A DNA stretch of 64,000 nt, taken from assembly GCF_039542305.1 (NCBI RefSeq), contig NZ_BAABHW010000001.1:186001-250000 (forward strand), written 5' to 3'. The DNA is from Roseibacterium beibuensis (GTDB taxonomy: Bacteria > Pseudomonadota > Alphaproteobacteria > Rhodobacterales > Rhodobacteraceae). Numbering within the stretch: position 1 is the stretch's first letter; every line of letters begins with the position of its first letter. This document shows positions 10,490 through 18,699 of the stretch, one piece after another. The notes under the pieces are model-generated. The model was not told the origin of the DNA, made no database searches, and saw nothing but the letters and a program-made list of their open reading frames with translations. Made by a program: the position numbers and the translations under genes.

Positions 10490-11245
10490 ATCATCACTCC
10501 CTCGGGCCCGTCACCCGGTCCGGCTGACCTCGCGGGGTCCGGCCCCATCGAGCGCGTCCATGACTGCATCGGCTGTCAACAGGTCCGGCAGAACGATACC
10601 CTCCGATGCCCTCGACCGATAGACGGCGCCTTTACGGGCGCGCCCGCAAGGGCGCCTGTTGGGACTCTGGGGACGAGGGCCGTCATTGAAAGGAAGGCCG
10701 GAACTCGAATTTCGGGCCCTGAGGCACCATGACGCCGACTTCGTGTAACATTATATTAATGGCTCCCAATCCGCACACGAATGCCACCAGGCCCACGGCG
10801 AGGTAATTGCCCTTTTAACAAGAGCCAGTCCTTGCCACGCAGCCGCAAATCCGCACTCGGCTTGGGTCGCTTTACTGCAACACAAAGGGCACCAGGTTGA
10901 GAGTGGGCCTTTCTGGAACTGCGGTAGCGCCAACCTGATCAGCGCTGGCAGATCCACGGCCGAGGTCGCGGCAGCAAAGGGCGGCTCAGGTGAATCCGAA
11001 AAGAGGGAGGCAGCGCTTACAGCGACCTCATTGGAACCGGTCACCGCTCCCGAGAGATCCTGCAAAGGTCTTTCGGAACGGAAAGGACCAAACCGCAGGT
11101 CCAATGCAGATACCCATTACGTCGTTCGTGCGGTCGCGGATACATTCCGATACAAAAATCTCCGCCTTGTCAGATTGATGGCGCGCAAGAAGCAGATAGA
11201 AACTTCAGGCAGCAAACTGAGCACGTGACGAGATGTGAGTGCAAA
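10490..11245. other. Gene-poor 750-bp gap before the cytochrome cluster
   Basis: No convincing gene on either strand. It contains a G/C-rich imperfect hairpin (about 10624-10660), an AT-rich patch near 10746-10760, and on the minus strand a 43-codon open stretch (10683-10814) whose translation has a membrane-helix character (YLAVGLVAFVCGLGAINIML) but is closed upstream by a stop and has no good start. The right end carries the GATAC repeats described separately. It may hold relics of a lost membrane gene. Confidence 0.4.
11109..11159 (+). promoter_or_regulatory. Phased GATAC repeats upstream of the cytochrome cluster
   Basis: GATACC at 11109, GATACA at 11139 and GATACAAA at 11149 are spaced 30 and 10 bp apart, that is on one face of the helix, the usual pattern for tandem OmpR-family sites. 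CGCGGATACA (11135-11144) is identical to a 10-mer in the divergent promoter upstream of the response regulator. They end about 87 bp before the first cytochrome start. Confidence 0.5.
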
Positions 11246-11701
11246 ATGAATACCAGATCTGTCGCGATCGCGATCGCAATCGTTGTTGGTGCAATCGGAA
11301 CTGGCTGGTGGTTGTTTTCTTCAAAGGAGATTCAGCAGAGTTCGGTCGTTGGGTCCGGCGCTGTGGCGATTGCAGAAGGTTCGCCGATGACCGAGGTGCG
11401 GTTACCGGACTCATTCTCGGCGCAAGCACAGATCGGGCAGGTCGGTTTCGAAGCCCTATGCGCAGAGTGTCATGGTGGGAACGCCGCCGGCCGCAACGGC
11501 GTGGCGCCGCCGCTGGTCCACCGCATCTATGAACCCAGCCACCATGCAGATGCCGCGTTCCTACTGGCCGCCCAGAACGGCGTGAGGGCGCATCACTGGA
11601 ATTTCGGGAACATGCCGCCGGTCGAAGGCGTTACGCGCGCCGATGTCATGGCAATCACAGCGTATGTCCGTGAACTGCAACGTGCGAACGGGATCAATTG
11701 A
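11246..11701 (+). CDS. Membrane-anchored monoheme cytochrome c
   Basis: A 151-residue protein with an N-terminal hydrophobic segment (about 5-25) and a single class I cytochrome c domain: heme motif CAECH (72-76) and a likely axial Met123 in GNMPPVEG. His-rich stretches (EPSHHAD, RAHHWNF) flank the domain. ATG 11246 is preferred to an in-frame ATG seven codons earlier because it begins the hydrophobic leader; the ribosome site is weak. The stop overlaps the next ATG (TGATG). As first gene of the redox cluster it would act in the periplasm as an electron carrier. Confidence 0.88.
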   Translation: MNTRSVAIAIAIVVGAIGTGWWLFSSKEIQQSSVVGSGAVAIAEGSPMTEVRLPDSFSAQAQIGQVGFEALCAECHGGNAAGRNGVAPPLVHRIYEPSHHADAAFLLAAQNGVRAHHWNFGNMPPVEGVTRADVMAITAYVRELQRANGIN

Positions 11702-12039
11702 TGCGAACCGGGCATCGCACCTTGGCCCAAGCTATTCCTGTCGTCTGCGTCATGCTGTCGATGGCCCTTTCCTCTTTGCCCGATTCCGCTGAGGCAATGG
11801 GCGGAGTGTCCGAACGAGTAGACGTGCACGACCATGCGGACGCTCATCGGGGTCATGCCGAGGATGAATATGCAGCGCTGGACCGGCATTGTCATCCGGG
11901 GCTCGATTGCCAGACCGTAACCGTGTTTCTGAATAATCCCCGGCTCGAAATCCGAATTGCGGAATTCGGCCATCGCTTTGCTTTGACCAGAAGCGATGGC
12001 CAAAGCGTGACGATACCTTTCGATCTACCGCCTCCCTGA
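11701..12039 (+). CDS. Small His-rich secreted protein, unknown family
   Basis: 112 residues with a signal peptide (about 1-32, ending DSAEA) and a His-rich middle: VHDHADAHRGHAEDEY and DRHCHPGLDC give six His and two Cys within residues 43-70, followed by a beta-rich tail (TVTVFLNNPRLEIRIAEFG). I do not recognise the family. Such composition suggests a periplasmic divalent-metal or copper binder. It is coupled to the cytochrome c gene upstream and lies 54 bp before the cytochrome c'-like gene, so it is likely a functional member of the cluster. Confidence 0.7.
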   Translation: MRTGHRTLAQAIPVVCVMLSMALSSLPDSAEAMGGVSERVDVHDHADAHRGHAEDEYAALDRHCHPGLDCQTVTVFLNNPRLEIRIAEFGHRFALTRSDGQSVTIPFDLPPP

Positions 12040-12093
12040 AATGGGTCGTGAACCTTTCAAGAATTTCGCCCCCCGGAGACGAGGAGAAACCCC

Positions 12094-12669
12094 ATGAACA
12101 TCAGACTGACGAGCATTGCTCTTGCGAGTGTTGTCGCCGGTGCGGCGGCGCTGGCGCATACGGGCGCCACCGGCGTCGTCCTGGAGCGCATGGACGGCAT
12201 GCAGGCTATGGGCGATGCGGTGCAAGCCGTCGCCCCCATGATGCGCGGCGAACGCGAATACGATGCAGATGCCTTGAGGAGCGCGGCGGAAACCATCGAG
12301 GCGCATTCCGGCAGCGCCATGACGGACCTGTTCCCCGAAGGCAGCTATGGCGCCCCCTCCGAGGCCCGCGATCTGATCTGGGAGGAGTGGGACAGGTTCG
12401 CCGCTCTCGCTGAGCAGATGCAGGTGGCCGCACGCGGTCTCGCCATGGCCGCAGATAACGGCCTCGCTCATGAGCAAGGTGGGATGTCTGCGGGCGCCAT
12501 GATGGGCGGCGGCATGACGGGTGGAAACGGTAGCACCATGATGGGCGGCGGCATGGCGGGTGGCATGACGGCCACAGATATCGGCGCCATGCCTGCGGAT
12601 GCGGCCTTCGCGATGACGAGCCAGGTCTGTTTGGCCTGTCACACCCGGTTTCGCGCCGAGGACGAGTGA
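12094..12669 (+). CDS. Cytochrome c'-like protein with Met-rich loop
   Basis: A 191-residue exported protein (signal about 1-22). The helical body and a single heme motif at the extreme C-terminus (CLACH, 179-183) are the layout of class II cytochrome c'. Unusual is a loop before the last helix (about 131-166) made almost only of Met, Gly, Ala and Thr, with MSAGAMMGGGMTGG and TMMGGGMAGGM. Met-Gly repeats like these are Cu(I) ligands in copper-tolerance proteins. ATG 12094 has GGAGAAACCCC upstream. It is followed after two bases by the diheme cytochrome gene. Confidence 0.82.
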   Translation: MNIRLTSIALASVVAGAAALAHTGATGVVLERMDGMQAMGDAVQAVAPMMRGEREYDADALRSAAETIEAHSGSAMTDLFPEGSYGAPSEARDLIWEEWDRFAALAEQMQVAARGLAMAADNGLAHEQGGMSAGAMMGGGMTGGNGSTMMGGGMAGGMTATDIGAMPADAAFAMTSQVCLACHTRFRAEDE

Positions 12670-12671
12670 CG

Positions 12672-13619
12672 ATGCGACCGGTCCTGAAATTCGGCGCAGC
12701 GGCCGCGGTGCTCGGTATAGCCACCGTCGCTGCGCTGGCCGCATGGCCGGTTGGCGTGGAGCCGGAACCGATCGAACTGGTCGGTGATGTCGGGCGTGGG
12801 GCCTATCTGGCCCGCGCCAGCGGCTGCATTGCCTGTCACACCAACTTCGAGGACGGAGGCGCGCCGCTCGCCGGCGGCGCCCCGCTTCCCACCGACTTCG
12901 GCACGTTCTATCCGCCGAACATCACCACTGATCCCGACTTTGGCATCGGAGCGTGGACTGTCGAGGACTTCGCACGCGCAGTGCGGCAAGGCATCGGGCC
13001 GGATGGCGCGCCCTACTATCCGACCTTCACCTATCCGTTTTATGCCGATTTCTCGGACCAGGACATCGCCGACCTGTGGGCGGCGTTCCAGACCGTTCCT
13101 CCGGTGGCCGAGAGCGCCCCGCCGCATGAGGTGGGGTTTCCCTTCGATCGGCGCTGGGGCCTGAAGCTTTGGCGGGCGGCCTATCTCGATGACCCGGAGA
13201 CGGAGCCGGTCTATGGGCAGAGCGACATGTGGAACCGGGGCCGGGAACTGGTTCGGGGCGCGACGCACTGCGGCGCCTGCCATACGGGGCGGAACCTTGC
13301 CGGTGCGCGCGTGCTCGACGCCGTGTTCGCCGGCAACGATGCGCTTCCCGGCGGCAACGAAGCTCCGTCGATCAGGCCTCGCGACCTGATTGCGGGCGGC
13401 TGGACCGTCTCCAGCCTCGCCTACGCTTTCAGAACTGGCATCACGCCATCCGGCGACGCTTTCGGAGGCTCGATGGGAGAGGTCGTCATGTACGGGACGA
13501 GCTTCCTCACACCCGCGGATCTCGAAGCGATGGCGACATACCTGCTCGACAGCGATGTCGCCGGGATCGAGATGGCAGGTGCTGCAGGTGTGAATGCGAC
13601 GGAAGGCGAGGCCGACTGA
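12672..13619 (+). CDS. Diheme cytochrome c
   Basis: A 315-residue protein with an N-terminal membrane anchor or signal (about 5-26) and two cytochrome c domains: CIACH (52-56) and CGACH (200-204). The arrangement and phrases such as YPPNITTDPDFGIGAWTVEDF resemble the cytochrome subunits that take electrons from periplasmic dehydrogenases. No dehydrogenase is adjacent; the neighbour is a multicopper oxidase 44 bp downstream. It may pass electrons between the quinone pool or a donor and the other cytochromes. ATG 12672 is used; an in-frame GTG lies two codons earlier. Confidence 0.88.
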   Translation: MRPVLKFGAAAAVLGIATVAALAAWPVGVEPEPIELVGDVGRGAYLARASGCIACHTNFEDGGAPLAGGAPLPTDFGTFYPPNITTDPDFGIGAWTVEDFARAVRQGIGPDGAPYYPTFTYPFYADFSDQDIADLWAAFQTVPPVAESAPPHEVGFPFDRRWGLKLWRAAYLDDPETEPVYGQSDMWNRGRELVRGATHCGACHTGRNLAGARVLDAVFAGNDALPGGNEAPSIRPRDLIAGGWTVSSLAYAFRTGITPSGDAFGGSMGEVVMYGTSFLTPADLEAMATYLLDSDVAGIEMAGAAGVNATEGEAD

Positions 13620-13663
13620 TATGGCGCGATCCGATCCTGGCTTGAGCCACCGAGGAATATGAC

Positions 13664-15058
13664 ATGACCTACTCAAGACGCGATATCCTGAAGATCGGTG
13701 TGGCCGCGGGGCTCGCCTCGACCACGTCGTCCCACCTGCTCGCGCAGAGCAACTCGGCCGTGGCGCTGACGGCCCGTGAAGCCAGCATGCAACTGGCGCC
13801 GCCGGACTATCCCGAGACCGCCATCTGGGGCTTTGACGGCTCGATGCCGGGGCCGGTAATCCGGGTCCGGCAGGGCGCTCGCGTCATGCGCCGGCTGGTC
13901 AATGAATTGCCGCAGGCCACGTCGCTCCACTGGCACGGCGTCCGTATTGATAACGCGATGGACGGTGTCGCGGGCCTGACGCAGGAGGCCGTCGCCCCCG
14001 GCGCGTCCTTCGACATCGATTTCGTCGCGCCCGATGCCGGCACCTACTGGTACCACGCCCACAACCGCTCCGTGGAACAGGTCGCGCGCGGTCTCTACGG
14101 CGCGCTTGTGGTCGAAGAACCGGAGGGGCCCGACGTGGATCGCGACGAGGTCCTGATCCTCGACGATTGGCTCCTGAACCCTGACACTGCGCAGATCGAT
14201 CCGGATTTCACCTCGCGCCACGATCGCAGCCACGCGGGCCGGGTCGGGAACTTTATAGCGACGAACGGGCAGTACGGGCACAGCCTCGATGTGCGCCGCC
14301 ATGAGCGGCTGCGGCTTCGCCTTGTGAACGCGGCAAATGCCCGGATCTTCGACCTAGCACTAGCTGGCCTCGAGGGCTGGGTGGTGGCGCTCGACGGCAT
14401 GCCACTGGAGGCGCCGCAGCGCGTGTCCGAGACGGTTTTGCTCGGACCGGGGCAGCGGGCTGATCTTCTTGTGGACGTCGTGGCGGAACAAGGTGAGACG
14501 GCCTATCTGGTACGTGTCGACAATGGGGAGGGGTTCGTTCAGTCGGCCTTCCCGGTGATCGGGGTATCGTCCGGTGCGCGCCGGGATGCTCCCCAGGCCT
14601 TGCCCCCAAACTCCAACATGGCTCCGCCGGATCTCTCACAAGCCCGGCGTGTGCGCCTCCACATGGGTGGAGGCGCGATGGGCCGCTTGCAGTCGGCCCA
14701 ATTCAACGGTGAGCGGAGAACCTTTCGCCAACTGGTGGATGCCAACCAGTTCTGGGCCTTCAATGACGTCATCGGCATGACAGACGAACCACTGGCCAAT
14801 CTGGCACGCGATGAGCCGGTCCGTCTTGAAATCGTCAATGACACCTCCTTTCCGCATGCCATGCACCTCCACGGTATGCACTTCCGCGAGATCGCGGCGG
14901 ACGGTACGCTCGGACCGCTCCGGGATACCATCCTGACATTCGGGGGCGAGACGCGCGAGATCGCGTTCTCGGCGCATAATCCCGGCGACTGGCTGTTTCA
15001 CTGCCACATGCTTTCCCATGCCGCGTCAGGGATGATGACCTGGGTCAGGGTGACCTGA
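13664..15058 (+). CDS. Tat-exported multicopper oxidase
   Basis: A 464-residue three-domain multicopper oxidase with a twin-arginine leader (SRRDILKIGVAAGLAS). All copper ligands are present: HWH (89-91), HAH (131-133), HAMHLH (H398, H401, H403) and HCHMLSHAASGM (H446, C447, H448, H452, M457), so the T1, T2 and T3 sites are complete with a Met axial ligand. Such enzymes oxidise a one-electron donor (Cu(I), phenol, metal) and reduce O2 to water. It lacks the long Met-rich insert of CueO; the Met-rich material sits in the neighbouring proteins instead. Its stop overlaps the next cytochrome start (TGATG). The donor is unknown; placement among four cytochromes suggests electron supply through heme proteins. 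Confidence 0.93.
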   Translation: MTYSRRDILKIGVAAGLASTTSSHLLAQSNSAVALTAREASMQLAPPDYPETAIWGFDGSMPGPVIRVRQGARVMRRLVNELPQATSLHWHGVRIDNAMDGVAGLTQEAVAPGASFDIDFVAPDAGTYWYHAHNRSVEQVARGLYGALVVEEPEGPDVDRDEVLILDDWLLNPDTAQIDPDFTSRHDRSHAGRVGNFIATNGQYGHSLDVRRHERLRLRLVNAANARIFDLALAGLEGWVVALDGMPLEAPQRVSETVLLGPGQRADLLVDVVAEQGETAYLVRVDNGEGFVQSAFPVIGVSSGARRDAPQALPPNSNMAPPDLSQARRVRLHMGGGAMGRLQSAQFNGERRTFRQLVDANQFWAFNDVIGMTDEPLANLARDEPVRLEIVNDTSFPHAMHLHGMHFREIAADGTLGPLRDTILTFGGETREIAFSAHNPGDWLFHCHMLSHAASGMMTWVRVT

Positions 15059-15546
15059 TGCGGAGGAGTGTCGTCGCGGTCGCTGTCGCCTCCGTCGTCT
15101 CCGTTGCGCTGGTTACTTTCCGGTGGACGGGCGGCGGCTCGGAGTCGGACGCTGCGCTGGTCATGCCAGAAGGTCTCGACCTGGCACAAGGCGAGGTGCT
15201 CTACGGCGAGTACTGCGCGTCCTGTCACGGCGCGAACCTGGAAGGGCAGCCTGACTGGCAAAGCTTGGGGCCTGACGGCCGGTTGCCGGCGCCCCCTCAT
15301 GACGAGACCGGGCATACATGGCACCACCCCGACAGCGTCCTGTTTCAATACACGAAGCTTGGCGGCCGTGAGGCGCTGGCCTTTCAGGGCATCGAGTTCG
15401 ACAGCGGCATGCCCGGCTTCTCCGGGCAGCTGAGCGATCGGGAAATCTGGACCGTTCTCGCCTACATCCTATCGACGTGGCCGGAGCGCGCGCGTGCCGC
15501 GCAGGCCGCCCGTACGGACGCGAGCCTCGCCAACGAAGGGAGTTGA
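15058..15546 (+). CDS. Monoheme cytochrome c
   Basis: A 162-residue protein with an N-terminal hydrophobic leader (about 4-22) and one class I cytochrome domain: CASCH (53-57), a His-rich stretch (PHDETGHTWHHPDS) and a probable axial Met in SGMPGFSGQL. It is translationally coupled to the multicopper oxidase by a TGATG overlap, so the two are probably made in fixed ratio; this cytochrome is the best candidate for direct electron exchange with the oxidase. Confidence 0.88.
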   Translation: MRRSVVAVAVASVVSVALVTFRWTGGGSESDAALVMPEGLDLAQGEVLYGEYCASCHGANLEGQPDWQSLGPDGRLPAPPHDETGHTWHHPDSVLFQYTKLGGREALAFQGIEFDSGMPGFSGQLSDREIWTVLAYILSTWPERARAAQAARTDASLANEGS

Positions 15547-15550
15547 CCCA

Positions 15551-16279
15551 ATGAAGAAATCCATTTTCTCCGCCACGGTTTTGGCTGTCTTTCTGCCAGT
15601 CGCAGCGTTCGCGGACGACCTTTCGGAGGATCGGGTACGTGAACTGGTCCTCGAGACCATTCGCGAGAACCCGGAAATCGTGATGGAGGCCGTCGCCATC
15701 CTGGAACGCAGGCACGCGGATGCGCAGGCCCAGGCACAAGCGCAGGTCCTGGAAGAGCAACGCGACCTGCTTGAGCAGGATCCGAACGCGCCCGTACTCG
15801 GAAATCCGGATGGCGACGTCACCATCGTCGAGTTCTTCGACTACAACTGCCCCTACTGCAGGCGGGTGAAACCCGAGATCGAGGCTTTGCTGGCCGCTGA
15901 TCCAAACGTTCGACTCGTCTACCGCGAGTGGCCCATTCTGGGCGAGGGGTCCGTTTTCGCCGCGCGGGCGGCACTCGCCGCACGCGAGCAGGACCTCTAC
16001 GAGGAGTTCCACTGGGCTCTGATGGGGATGAACGGCCGGGCGGAGGAAGCATCCGTCATGCGGGTGGCCGAAGAAGTCGGGCTCGATCTCGCGCAACTTC
16101 GTCGGGACATGGCGGCGCCCGAGATCGAAGAGCATATCGAAACCTCGATGCGCCTTAGCGAGGCTCTGGGGTTCAACGGTACTCCGTCCTTCGTTATCGG
16201 GGAGGCGCTCGTCCCGGGCCTCGTTGAACAGGAGCAACTGCAGACGTTGGTCGCGCAGGTGCGCGGTCAAGCCGATTGA
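15551..16279 (+). CDS. DsbA-family thiol:disulfide oxidoreductase
   Basis: A 242-residue periplasmic protein: signal peptide (1-21), an N-terminal helical region with a Gln/Ala-rich segment (about 56-70), then a thioredoxin fold with active site CPYC (100-103) and a cis-Pro loop GTPSFVIG (about 210-217). It resembles the DsbA/Com1-like group with an N-terminal dimerisation helix (ScsC/DsbG-like order), often found with copper-tolerance genes and able to protect or isomerise thiols under copper stress. ATG 15551 follows GGGAG and lies four bases after the cytochrome stop, ending the cluster. Confidence 0.88.
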   Translation: MKKSIFSATVLAVFLPVAAFADDLSEDRVRELVLETIRENPEIVMEAVAILERRHADAQAQAQAQVLEEQRDLLEQDPNAPVLGNPDGDVTIVEFFDYNCPYCRRVKPEIEALLAADPNVRLVYREWPILGEGSVFAARAALAAREQDLYEEFHWALMGMNGRAEEASVMRVAEEVGLDLAQLRRDMAAPEIEEHIETSMRLSEALGFNGTPSFVIGEALVPGLVEQEQLQTLVAQVRGQAD

Positions 16280-16297
16280 TCGCGGGTCTGCTGTCGA

Positions 16298-16313
16298 CTG
16301 ACCCCGGGGTCAG
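16298..16313. repeat. Perfect 16-bp palindrome after the redox cluster
   Basis: CTGACCCCGGGGTCAG lies 18 bp past the dsbA-like stop. It may be part of a transcription end or a protein site, but no T-run follows. Confidence 0.45.
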
Positions 16314-16370
16314 CACCGAACAGTTTCCCAGGGATGACGTGATGCACGGTTCGAAAAACGAGCGGTGAAC

Positions 16371-16580
16371 ATGTCTGGTCTCTTCCGGCTGACCGACGCG
16401 CAAATGGCGCGTCTTTAGGCCTTCTTCCCAAAGTCCCAAGGTCAACCCCGCGTTGATGGTCGCGCGCTGTCGGCACAAGAGCTTGATCTCGTCGCCCGGA
16501 TGATCTTCGCGATGGGTCTCGAAACCATCCCGCAACCGGATGAGCGGCCCGGGCCGTCCACTTCCCAAGCGGCCGCTTAA
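16371..16580 (+). pseudogene. IS5-family transposase fragment (N-terminal)
   Basis: From ATG 16371 the frame reads MSGLFRLTDAQMARL, stop, AFFPKSQGQPRVDGR, which matches the well-known start of IS5-family (IS427-like) transposases (MSxLFWLTDxQMARLxPFFPKSxGxPRVDxR). A TAG interrupts codon 16, and after about residue 35 the similarity ends although the frame stays open to 16580. No catalytic DDE residues remain. A second, similarly placed fragment lies at 20264. Confidence 0.75.
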
Positions 16581-16712
16581 ATGACCGCGACGATCGTGCG
16601 CGGCGTAGATGGCGTGGGGCTTGAAAAAAATTCGAGAGACCTGTCAGGTTTGCTCGAGCGGCGCGTCCCGTTCACGGAAGGCGACGCCACGACGTGATGT
16701 GGAGCGACACCC

Positions 16713-18086
16713 ATGGAGAACACACTGGCCCTCATGCGCAAGGCGGCATTGGCCGAGCGCATTCCGGACGCCGCCACGCGCCGGGGACGGCTCGACGCAC
16801 TCCGCCGCATGGTAAAGGAGCACCGCGACGAGATCGCCCGTGCGATCGACGCGGATTTCGGTGGCCGGCCCGCGCAGGAGACCGAGATCCTCGAGGTCGT
16901 TCCCGTTCTGGGCGCGATCCGGCACGCGCGGTCCCATGTCGCCCGCTGGATGCGGGACGAGCGGCGCGCGCCGTCTCTCGCCTTCCGGGGCGGGCGCGCC
17001 TGGGTGCGGCACGAGCCGCTTGGCGTTGTCGGTATCGTTTCGCCCTGGAACTTCCCCCTTTATCTCTGCCTCGGCCCGCTGGTGGACGCGCTTGCGGCCG
17101 GGAACCGCGCCATGATCAAGCCATCGGAGCTGACGCCGCGTTTTTCCGAACTGCTTGCTGACCTCATCGACCAGGCATTCGCGCCGGATGAAGTGGCGGT
17201 GATCAAGGGCGATGTGGATGTGGCACGCGCGTTCACCGCGCTGCCCTTCGATCACCTCGTGTTCACCGGCTCAACCACGGTAGGGCGCCACGTCATGCGC
17301 GCGGCGGCCGAGAACCTGACGCCGGTGACGCTGGAACTGGGCGGCAAGTCGCCCGCCATCGTGACCGAAGGCTATTCGCTGGACGACGCGGCGCAGGCCA
17401 TCGCGCAGGGCAAGTTCCTGAATGCCGGACAGATCTGCATCGCACCCGACTACGCGCTCGTGCCGGTCGGTCAGGAAGAGGCGCTGGCCCGCGCGGTGCT
17501 CGCCGCCGCGGAGAAGAGCTATCCCGCCTATTTTGCCGCGCGCGACTATGCGAGCATCATCACTGAGCGGCATCGCACCCGGCTGGAGAATGCCGTCGCC
17601 GAAGCCGAACAGGCCGGCGCGCGCGTCCTGCGCGCCCAGGGCGCCTGGGGCGGGCGGATGCCGCCGACCGTGGTGATCGGTGCGCCCGACCAGGGCGTGC
17701 TGATGACCGAGGAAATCTTCGGCCCCGTGCTGCCCATCGTGCCCTACGGCGATCTTGACGACGCGCTCACCTTCGTGAACCGCCGCGATCGGCCGCTTGC
17801 GCTCTATGCGTTCGCAAGGGACCGGACCACGCAGCGGCGCATCCTTGATGGTGCGATCTCGGGCGGCGTGACGCTCAACGGTACGATTGCCCATATCGCG
17901 CAGGAGAACCTTCCCTTTGGTGGTGTTGGCGCAAGCGGCATGGGTGCCTACCACGGGCGCGACGGCTTTCGGCGACTGAGCCATGCGCGCTCGGTCTTCC
18001 GGCCCGGGCCGATCGACGCCTTTGCCCTTCTGCGCCCGCCTTTTGGGCGGTTTGCCGAATTTGCCATCCGGACCTTCGGCCGCTGA
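16713..18086 (+). CDS. calB: Coniferyl-aldehyde-type aldehyde dehydrogenase
   Basis: A 457-residue NAD(P)-dependent aldehyde dehydrogenase that turns an aldehyde into its acid in the cytoplasm. Visible: the cofactor segment PWNFPLYLCLGP, FTGSTTVGRHV, the catalytic Glu in LELGGKSP and the catalytic Cys in NAGQICIAPDY, a form of the active-site loop characteristic of coniferyl aldehyde dehydrogenases, then EEIFGPVLPI. ATG 16713 has GGAG eight bases upstream. Intact, unlike the SDR and hydrolase relics that follow; it lies in a segment bounded by two IS5 remnants. The natural substrate is uncertain. Confidence 0.88.
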   Translation: MENTLALMRKAALAERIPDAATRRGRLDALRRMVKEHRDEIARAIDADFGGRPAQETEILEVVPVLGAIRHARSHVARWMRDERRAPSLAFRGGRAWVRHEPLGVVGIVSPWNFPLYLCLGPLVDALAAGNRAMIKPSELTPRFSELLADLIDQAFAPDEVAVIKGDVDVARAFTALPFDHLVFTGSTTVGRHVMRAAAENLTPVTLELGGKSPAIVTEGYSLDDAAQAIAQGKFLNAGQICIAPDYALVPVGQEEALARAVLAAAEKSYPAYFAARDYASIITERHRTRLENAVAEAEQAGARVLRAQGAWGGRMPPTVVIGAPDQGVLMTEEIFGPVLPIVPYGDLDDALTFVNRRDRPLALYAFARDRTTQRRILDGAISGGVTLNGTIAHIAQENLPFGGVGASGMGAYHGRDGFRRLSHARSVFRPGPIDAFALLRPPFGRFAEFAIRTFGR

Positions 18087-18096
18087 CGGGACAGCC

Positions 18097-18634
18097 ATCA
18101 CGGAATGCGCGGGACGCAGGGCGCTGATCACCGGGGGCGCTTCGCGAATTGGGCTCCCGATGGGGCAGGGGCTGCTCGAAAAGGGCGCGAAGCGCCTGAT
18201 CGTTTGGGACGCGAGCGCGCCCGAAACAGAGGCGGCGCGGGCCGTTCTCGATCCCCTGGGCGCCGTCACGTTCGACCGGGCGCCGGCGATCAACGCGGGC
18301 GCTTTGATGCACCTGACGCGCGCAATCCTTCCGGGCATGACAGCGCGGGGCAGGGGCCATGCTGTCAACATCGCTTCTGCGGCCGCGCTCGTGTCAAACC
18401 CGAACATGAGCGTCCGCGCCGCCGGCAAATGGGCCGCGACCGGCTGGTCGGAGTCCCTGCGGCGGGAGGTGGAACGCAGCGGCACCGGGGTGCGCGTCAC
18501 GACGGTGCTGCCCTAGTACATCCACACCGGCATGTTCGAGGGGGGGGCGCTCGCGCCTCATTCTGGTCCTCCCGCCCGAGGATATCGCGCGTCGCATCCT
18601 GCGCGCCGAGAAGCGCGATGGCGCGCGGGAACCC
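18097..18634 (+). pseudogene. Short-chain dehydrogenase/reductase, multiply disrupted
   Basis: The frame starts at an ATC where an ATG would be expected (ITECAGRRALITGGASRIG), retains the N-terminal cofactor motif TGGASRIG, then jumps from LDPLGAVTFDRAP to INAGALMHLTRAI, so the central Rossmann strands with the NNAG motif are largely missing. The catalytic Tyr-x-x-x-Lys reads SVRAAGK, with Tyr replaced by Arg. A TAG at 18514 interrupts VTTVLP/YIHTGMFEG, and in the following run of eight G the frame shifts to continue as LILVLPPEDIARRILRAEKR. At least four independent lesions make this a clear pseudogene. Confidence 0.85.
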
Positions 18635-18699
18635 GGCAGGGAATGACTGTGAGGTGCCGCAGATGCGCCGCGGCAGCCGTCCTCGCATCGACCTGCCTT

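Noticed and set aside
10751..11104. 117-codon minus-strand frame in the gap before the cytochrome cluster
   Set aside because: A few Cys and Trp look suggestive (WCPLCCSK), but there is no family match, ribosome site or helix pattern.
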